Origin: Micromonospora solifontis
GTDB lineage: Bacteria > Actinomycetota > Actinomycetes > Mycobacteriales > Micromonosporaceae
Assembly (NCBI RefSeq): GCF_003725545.1
Contig: NZ_RJLN01000006.1
Coordinates: forward strand, 47,768 to 111,767
DNA length: 64,000 bases
Direction: 5' to 3'
Both the position numbers and the translations under genes were made by a program. The notes under the pieces are model-generated. The model worked only from the letters and a program-made list of their open reading frames with translations. It was not told the origin of the DNA and searched no databases. Shown here piece by piece: positions 60,680 to 64,000 of the stretch. The number at the start of each line of letters is the position of its first letter. The first letter of the stretch is position 1.

Positions 60680-60982
60680 GTGAAGGTGAACCAGGCGAAG
60701 TTGAAGGCGGTCACACGGCGGATCGCGGCCGACCTGATGACGCCGGGCCCGGTGGAGATCCCCTCGATGGTGGGGCTCAAGGAGCTGGTTCGCATGTTCG
60801 GCGTGAAGGACAACACGCCGTACCAGTGGCGGTCCAAGGGCCAGCTGCCCAAGGAGGACGGCGAGGTCAGCAACAACCCACAGTGGAAGCTCATGACAAT
60901 CTACGCCTGGGCCGAGAAGACCAACCGGAAGATCGTGTGGGACCCGTGGGACGTCCTCGAAGCCGACGGCGAGGCGGCGTAG
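60680..60982 (+). CDS. Small helix-turn-helix protein, candidate operator-binding regulator
   Basis: 100 residues from GTG 60680 (GGGAGGAGAGGAACA upstream). VGLKELVRMFGVKDNTPYQWRSKGQL is an HTH with a winged end (SNNPQWKLMTIYAWAEKTNRKIVWDPW). The gene sits directly behind a perfect operator, so it is the leading candidate for the protein that reads the 19-bp sites. Not shown directly. Confidence 0.65.
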   Translation: MKVNQAKLKAVTRRIAADLMTPGPVEIPSMVGLKELVRMFGVKDNTPYQWRSKGQLPKEDGEVSNNPQWKLMTIYAWAEKTNRKIVWDPWDVLEADGEAA

Positions 60983-61003
60983 AGATGAGCAGCGCCGATC
61001 CCA

Positions 61004-61035
61004 TTGCGGCCCTACACATCCGGTGTAGGGTGCCG
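61004..61035 (+). promoter_or_regulatory. Promoter with overlapping inverted repeat
   Basis: TTGCGG (61004-61009) and TAGGGT (61026-61031) spaced 16 bp, overlapped by CCCTACAC-ATCCG-GTGTAGGG (61010-61030). Likely promoter and operator of the winged-helix gene, distinct from the 19-bp type. Confidence 0.5.
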
Positions 61036-61048
61036 GAAAACGCACCGA

Positions 61049-61074
61049 CCCCGCCAGGCGGTCATCTGGCGGGG
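61049..61074 (+). terminator. 9-bp hairpin in the leader of the winged-helix gene
   Basis: CCCCGCCAG pairs with CTGGCGGGG around 8 nt; attenuator or terminator. Confidence 0.5.
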
Positions 61075-61174
61075 CCGAAGGTGAACCCGGAACGGAGAAG
61101 AACGGGTCGCAAGCGCATCGTACGCCAGTTCGGGCGACGGTGCGCTGGCGGCGCTGCACAGAGAGGCCGCCTGC

Positions 61175-61864
61175 ATGGTGGACCGGTGGACGGTCGAGCG
61201 CGCGGTCAGGAGCAAGGAGTGCGACCTGGAGCCTCCTGGTCGGCACCTCGTCCTGACGCTGCTCACCTGGTGCGACCCCAAGACGGCGATGATCCCCGAG
61301 CGGTTCACGCCGAGCCTGACCGATCTCCAGCACGCGACGGGCATGGTCCGGTCGACGGTCACGAAGTGGCTCAACCGACTGGAGGGCAAGGGCGGGGAGG
61401 ACGGCGAGGAGCGCCCGGAGCGCAAGTGGGTGTGGCGCGAGCGGCCGACGGTCGCGGACGCCCGGCGCAAGAAAGCGAAGACGTGCTATCGGCTGGACGT
61501 GCCGCCGGACCTTCTGCGCGTGCTCCTCGAGAAGGGGGTAGTTGGTCCGCGTGCCGGACCAGCCGCGCCCGAATCGCCCGGGTCTGGTAGTCCGGTGGAC
61601 GGACCAGTGAAGGGCCAAGTTGGTCCGGCACGCGGACTAGAGCTAGTCCGCCAGACGGACCGAGTTAGTCCGCCACGCGGACTCAATACATACAGAGAAC
61701 CAATGGAACCGGTTGGGGGCCGTACCGCGAGCGGTGTCGACCACCGGTACGTCGAGGGGCCGAACGGCGCATGTGCCCATCCCGGGTGCAGGAAGTCGGC
61801 TCCGCTGCACGGGCCCGCGCTGCGGGCCGTGCCCGAGAAGGGAAGGAGAGTGATCGGGGAGTGA
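61175..61864 (+). CDS. Winged-helix replication-initiator-like protein
   Basis: 229 residues. The N-terminal 115 residues form a winged helix (GRHLVLTLLTWCDPKTAM, PSLTDLQHATGMVRSTVTKWLNRLEGKG, RKKAKTCYRLDVP), the plan of phage replication proteins such as lambda O-type initiators. The middle is a low-complexity linker encoded by DNA holding five iterons, and the end has a Cys/His pair (CAHPGCRK). A lambda-like origin inside the initiator gene is likely but not proven. Confidence 0.7.
   Translation: MVDRWTVERAVRSKECDLEPPGRHLVLTLLTWCDPKTAMIPERFTPSLTDLQHATGMVRSTVTKWLNRLEGKGGEDGEERPERKWVWRERPTVADARRKKAKTCYRLDVPPDLLRVLLEKGVVGPRAGPAAPESPGSGSPVDGPVKGQVGPARGLELVRQTDRVSPPRGLNTYREPMEPVGGRTASGVDHRYVEGPNGACAHPGCRKSAPLHGPALRAVPEKGRRVIGE
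61544..61683. repeat. Five palindromic iterons inside the initiator-like gene (candidate origin)
   Basis: RGTCCG-N5-CGGACY at 61544-61560, 61589-61605, 61622-61638, 61645-61661 and 61667-61683 (starts 45, 33, 23 and 22 bp apart). The last three are nearly one helical-turn pair apart. The same palindrome occurs twice at 3982-4028. An AT-richer tract (ACTCAATACATACAGAG) follows directly. Confidence 0.75.
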
Positions 61865-62109
61865 GGGTGTACCTCGCGCCGGTCGACGTCGCGCAGTGCG
61901 CGACGTGCAGCGGCGTGCTCGTGGCCGCCGGAGACGACTGGCGGCACCGCGAGGGCACGGGTTGCACCGAGCTGGCCGAGCCGGTGATCTGCCGGTACCC
62001 GGACTGCGGCCTGCCGGCCGCTGTCGGGAGCGAGGCTTGCGCGGGCTGCGCGGGTGCTTTTTCGTCGGTCGTAGGTGTCGGGTCGCAGTGCTCGGCGGCG
62101 ACCGTATAG
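61861..62109 (+). CDS. Small double zinc-ribbon protein
   Basis: 82 residues from GTG 61861, GTGA overlap with the previous stop. CATCSGV near the start and CRYPDCGLP with CAGCAG later are probable zinc sites. Function unknown; replication region. Confidence 0.55.
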   Translation: MRVYLAPVDVAQCATCSGVLVAAGDDWRHREGTGCTELAEPVICRYPDCGLPAAVGSEACAGCAGAFSSVVGVGSQCSAATV

Positions 62110-62121
62110 AATCTATGTAGG
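62103..62121 (+). promoter_or_regulatory. 19-bp operator and -10 box of the ATPase operon
   Basis: CGTATA-GAATCTA-TGTAGG, two deviations from the symmetric operator, containing TAGAAT (62107-62112) as -10. Confidence 0.6.
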
Positions 62122-62127
62122 ACGTTC

Positions 62128-62137
62128 GTTCACGTGG
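62128..62137 (+). repeat. GTTCACGTGG start-associated element (exact copy)
   Basis: Lies 12 bp before ATG 62149, followed by AAAGG as ribosome binding site. Confidence 0.7.
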
Positions 62138-62148
62138 AAAGGAACGAC

Positions 62149-63237
62149 ATGAGTTCGAGGTTCATGCCAGCCAGCCGGAAGCAGGCGAAGGCGCGGATCG
62201 CCCTCGCCGGGCCGAGCGGTGCCGGCAAGACCCTGACCGGGTTGAAGCTGCTCTACACGCTGACCGGCGCGCAGACCGTCGCCGACGGCATCGAGCGGAT
62301 CGCGTTCGTCGACACCGAGCGGGACTCGGCGGACAAGTACGCGGTCAACCCGGAGCTGCCGGGCGTCGGCGACATGACGCCGGACGAGGCGGGCGGCTAC
62401 GGGTTCTCGAAGATCAGCCCGGTGCGGTACGACCCGCGGCAGCTCGTGGAGCTGATCGACGAGGCGGCCCTGGCCGGGTTCACGGGCTTCATGCTCGACT
62501 CGGCGTCGCACTACTGGTTCGGGCCGGGCGGCATCCTGGAGCTGGTCGACCTGTTCGCCCGCAACCACGGCGGCCGGTCGATGGACGGCTGGAAGGACGT
62601 GCGCCCGATCGAGCGGGCGTACATCGAGGCGCTGATGAGCTTCCCCGGGCACGTCGTGGTGTGCCTGCGGTCGAAGCAGAAGTACGAGATCACCGAGGGC
62701 AGCGACGGCAAGAAGCAGGTGTCCAAGCTGGGCATGCAGCCCGACCAGCGCGACGGGCTGGAGTACGAGTTCGACCTGGTGGGCGACCTCGACCAGGACC
62801 ACTACCTGCGGGTGACGAAGAGCCGGTGCGTGGCGCTGTCCAACCAGGTGATCCACAAGCCGGACGCGGAGCTGGGCCACCAGCTGCTCGACTGGCTGGA
62901 CAACGGCGAACCGCCGAAGGACCTCGACTGGCCGAAGGTCCTGGCGGCATGCGCGTCGCGGGAGGACCTGTCCGTGCTGTGGCAGCGGGCGCAGCGCCTC
63001 GGCAAGACGCAGAAGCTGCGGGACGCCTTCAACGCGCGGGGCGCGGAGATCGCCGCCGCGCGGCGAGCGGCCGAGGCCCCGGGCACCCAGCTCGACAACG
63101 CGCTGACCGAGGCGGCCGGCGCGCGCAGGTCCGACCCCGACGAGTCGGAGGAGGCTGGCGCGCAGCAGTCCCGCGACGCGGCGCGGATGGCGCGGGCCAA
63201 CGGCCGGCAGCCCGAGACGGCGGGAGCGGCCCGGTGA
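62149..63237 (+). CDS. RecA-like/AAA phage ATPase
   Basis: 362 residues from ATG 62149. Walker A GPSGAGKT at 21-28, IAFVDTERDSADKY as Walker B region, FTGFMLDSASHYW, and VVVCLRSKQKYE sensor. This is the phage RecA/Sak4-like ATPase often found with recombination or replication genes. The C-terminal 100 residues are Ala/Glu-rich. First gene of an operon with a 19-bp operator. Confidence 0.75.
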   Translation: MSSRFMPASRKQAKARIALAGPSGAGKTLTGLKLLYTLTGAQTVADGIERIAFVDTERDSADKYAVNPELPGVGDMTPDEAGGYGFSKISPVRYDPRQLVELIDEAALAGFTGFMLDSASHYWFGPGGILELVDLFARNHGGRSMDGWKDVRPIERAYIEALMSFPGHVVVCLRSKQKYEITEGSDGKKQVSKLGMQPDQRDGLEYEFDLVGDLDQDHYLRVTKSRCVALSNQVIHKPDAELGHQLLDWLDNGEPPKDLDWPKVLAACASREDLSVLWQRAQRLGKTQKLRDAFNARGAEIAAARRAAEAPGTQLDNALTEAAGARRSDPDESEEAGAQQSRDAARMARANGRQPETAGAAR

Positions 63238-63770
63238 GCGCCGTGCAGCAGCAGGCCATGCGGGCAGCGGTGTTGAAGGCCCTGATGGACGAGGTGCGCA
63301 AGGCGTACGACGCCGCGCGGGCCGACGCCGACAGCAGCCTGGTCGAGCTGAACGGCGAGCTGGGCGTGACGACGATCGAGGTCCGGCTGCCGGGCTACGG
63401 CGCGGCCGTGGCGCAGGTGACGCTGACCGAGCCGAAGACCGGCTTCGTGGTCGACGAGGGCAAGTTCGTCGACTGGTGCAGGTTGGAGCACCCGACCGAG
63501 GTGCAGACGACCGTCCCGGCGCCCGTCGACACCGTGCGGCCGGCGTTCCGCAAGGCGCTGCTAGGCCGGATGCGGGTCGAGCGGGACGGCACGGTGGTCG
63601 ACGGCGAGACGGGCCGGGTCCTCGACTTCGTGGAGGTCGCGGAGCCGCCGCCGCCGTCGACGACGCTGACCTTCAAGAAGGGCGGCCGGGAGGAGGTGGC
63701 GGCAGCCTACCGGGACGGTCGGCTGGCGCTACCGGAGCTGCTGGCGCTGCCGGCGGCCGAGCAGGAGTGA
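63234..63770 (+). CDS. Hypothetical protein coupled to the ATPase
   Basis: 178 residues from GTG 63234 (GTGA overlap). Helical start (QQQAMRAAVLKALMDEVRKAYD), then strand-rich VTTIEVRLPGYGAAVAQVTL, TGRVLDFVEVAEPPPP. Such proteins follow the ATPase in related phages; possible DNA-binding partner. Function unknown. Confidence 0.6.
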   Translation: MSAVQQQAMRAAVLKALMDEVRKAYDAARADADSSLVELNGELGVTTIEVRLPGYGAAVAQVTLTEPKTGFVVDEGKFVDWCRLEHPTEVQTTVPAPVDTVRPAFRKALLGRMRVERDGTVVDGETGRVLDFVEVAEPPPPSTTLTFKKGGREEVAAAYRDGRLALPELLALPAAEQE

Positions 63771-63778
63771 GCGGGTGC

Positions 63779-63812
63779 GGGGCCGGGCGGAGGGCGACCT
63801 TCGCCCGGCCCC
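63779..63812 (+). terminator. 11-bp hairpin
   Basis: GGGGCCGGGCG with CGCCCGGCCCC around 12 nt, right after the preceding stop. Confidence 0.6.
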
Positions 63813-63841
63813 GCGCCACATCGGAGCCGGGGAGGTGGGCG

Positions 63842-64000
63842 GTGACGATCGACGCGCGGCTGGTCCGTGACAGCCTGGTCGACGTGGAGGCGTTCGCCGC
63901 CGCCGCCGAGGCCGGCCCGGTCGGGGTGTGCGACTCCTGCGGCGGGCTGCTCGACGGCTCGGTGCCGGAGGGCGGCGGCCTGGTGTGGCTGACGACCAGC
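63842..64000 (+). CDS. Partial gene running off the right edge
   Basis: 53 codons are visible from GTG 63842 (GGGGAGG site): VTIDARLVRDSLVDVEAFAA then GVCDSCGG, a likely zinc knuckle. The C-terminus is outside the window, so no function is assigned. Confidence 0.55.
   Translation, partial: MTIDARLVRDSLVDVEAFAAAAEAGPVGVCDSCGGLLDGSVPEGGGLVWLTTS

Noticed and set aside
61544..61683. Regularly repeated motif that could be read as a short CRISPR array
   Set aside because: Repeats are 17-bp palindromes with unequal spacing (45, 33, 23, 22 bp), lie inside a coding frame, and no cas gene is present.
1..64000. tRNA, rRNA, riboswitch, retron or integrase genes
   Set aside because: Reading both strands gave no cloverleaf, no known riboswitch core, no reverse transcriptase and no tyrosine or active serine integrase motif. 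A profile search would be needed to exclude small RNAs.

Overview
The window is very GC-rich DNA with the codon bias, leaderless TANNNT-type promoters and gene families of an actinomycete: DUF397 with a DUF5753-type regulator, a WXG-like operon, LigC-like ligase and YbaB-like partners. A Micromonospora- or Streptomyces-like host is plausible, but the genus cannot be fixed from this sequence. Most of the window is a siphovirus-type prophage or phage-plasmid. An accessory and defence island of about 23 kb sits next to or inside it.

Layout. (1) 1-4064: a divergent AlbA-type gene and a phage-style operon with a ParB-family protein, a resolvase-like protein and a zinc-ribbon protein, ending in two palindromic repeats and a terminator. 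(2) About 4.1-26.7 kb: the island. It holds a HEPN-like hypothetical gene, a complete IS3-family element that landed in the end of an Mrr-like nuclease gene, a GIY-YIG nuclease, an ATP-dependent DNA ligase, a WXG-like operon, a RAMA-domain protein, several unknowns, a very large nuclease-NACHT protein and a type I restriction-modification locus whose hsdM is frameshifted. (3) 27-35.7 kb: head genes, namely a DUF1360-like protein, portal, MuF-protease fusion, capsid protein and unknown virion proteins. (4) 35.7-40.8 kb: small early-type operons inserted between the head and tail genes. (5) 40.85-44.5 kb: major tail protein, connectors and the tail-assembly chaperone. (6) 44.5-50.8 kb: a mostly reverse-strand block with a regulator-like gene, holin-like proteins, an endolysin and a DUF5753/DUF397 regulator pair. 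(7) 51-59.5 kb: tape measure, tail tip and a glycine-rich fibre. (8) 59.5-64 kb: a ParA/Ssd-like ATPase, a small helix-turn-helix protein, a winged-helix protein with five palindromic iterons inside its gene, and a RecA-like ATPase. The genome continues past the right edge. No terminase, integrase, tRNA or CRISPR array was recognised.

How it fits together. Three sets of short repeats tie the far-left operon to the phage genome on the right. The first is a 19-bp inverted-repeat operator, CGTACA-N7-TGTACG, with nine copies. At three promoters two copies lie exactly 34 bp apart and overlap the -35 and -10 boxes. The second is a 10-bp element, GTTCACGTGG, at translation starts, plus one orphan copy next to the parA-like gene; its core resembles bacterial parS. 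The third is a 17-bp palindrome, RGTCCG-N5-CGGACY, with two copies after the parB operon and five inside the replication-type gene. Together with ParA- and ParB-like proteins these suggest a partitioning, plasmid-like phage with one regulon for its early and maintenance genes. The late genes instead use TACGCT-type promoters, and strong hairpin terminators separate the modules.
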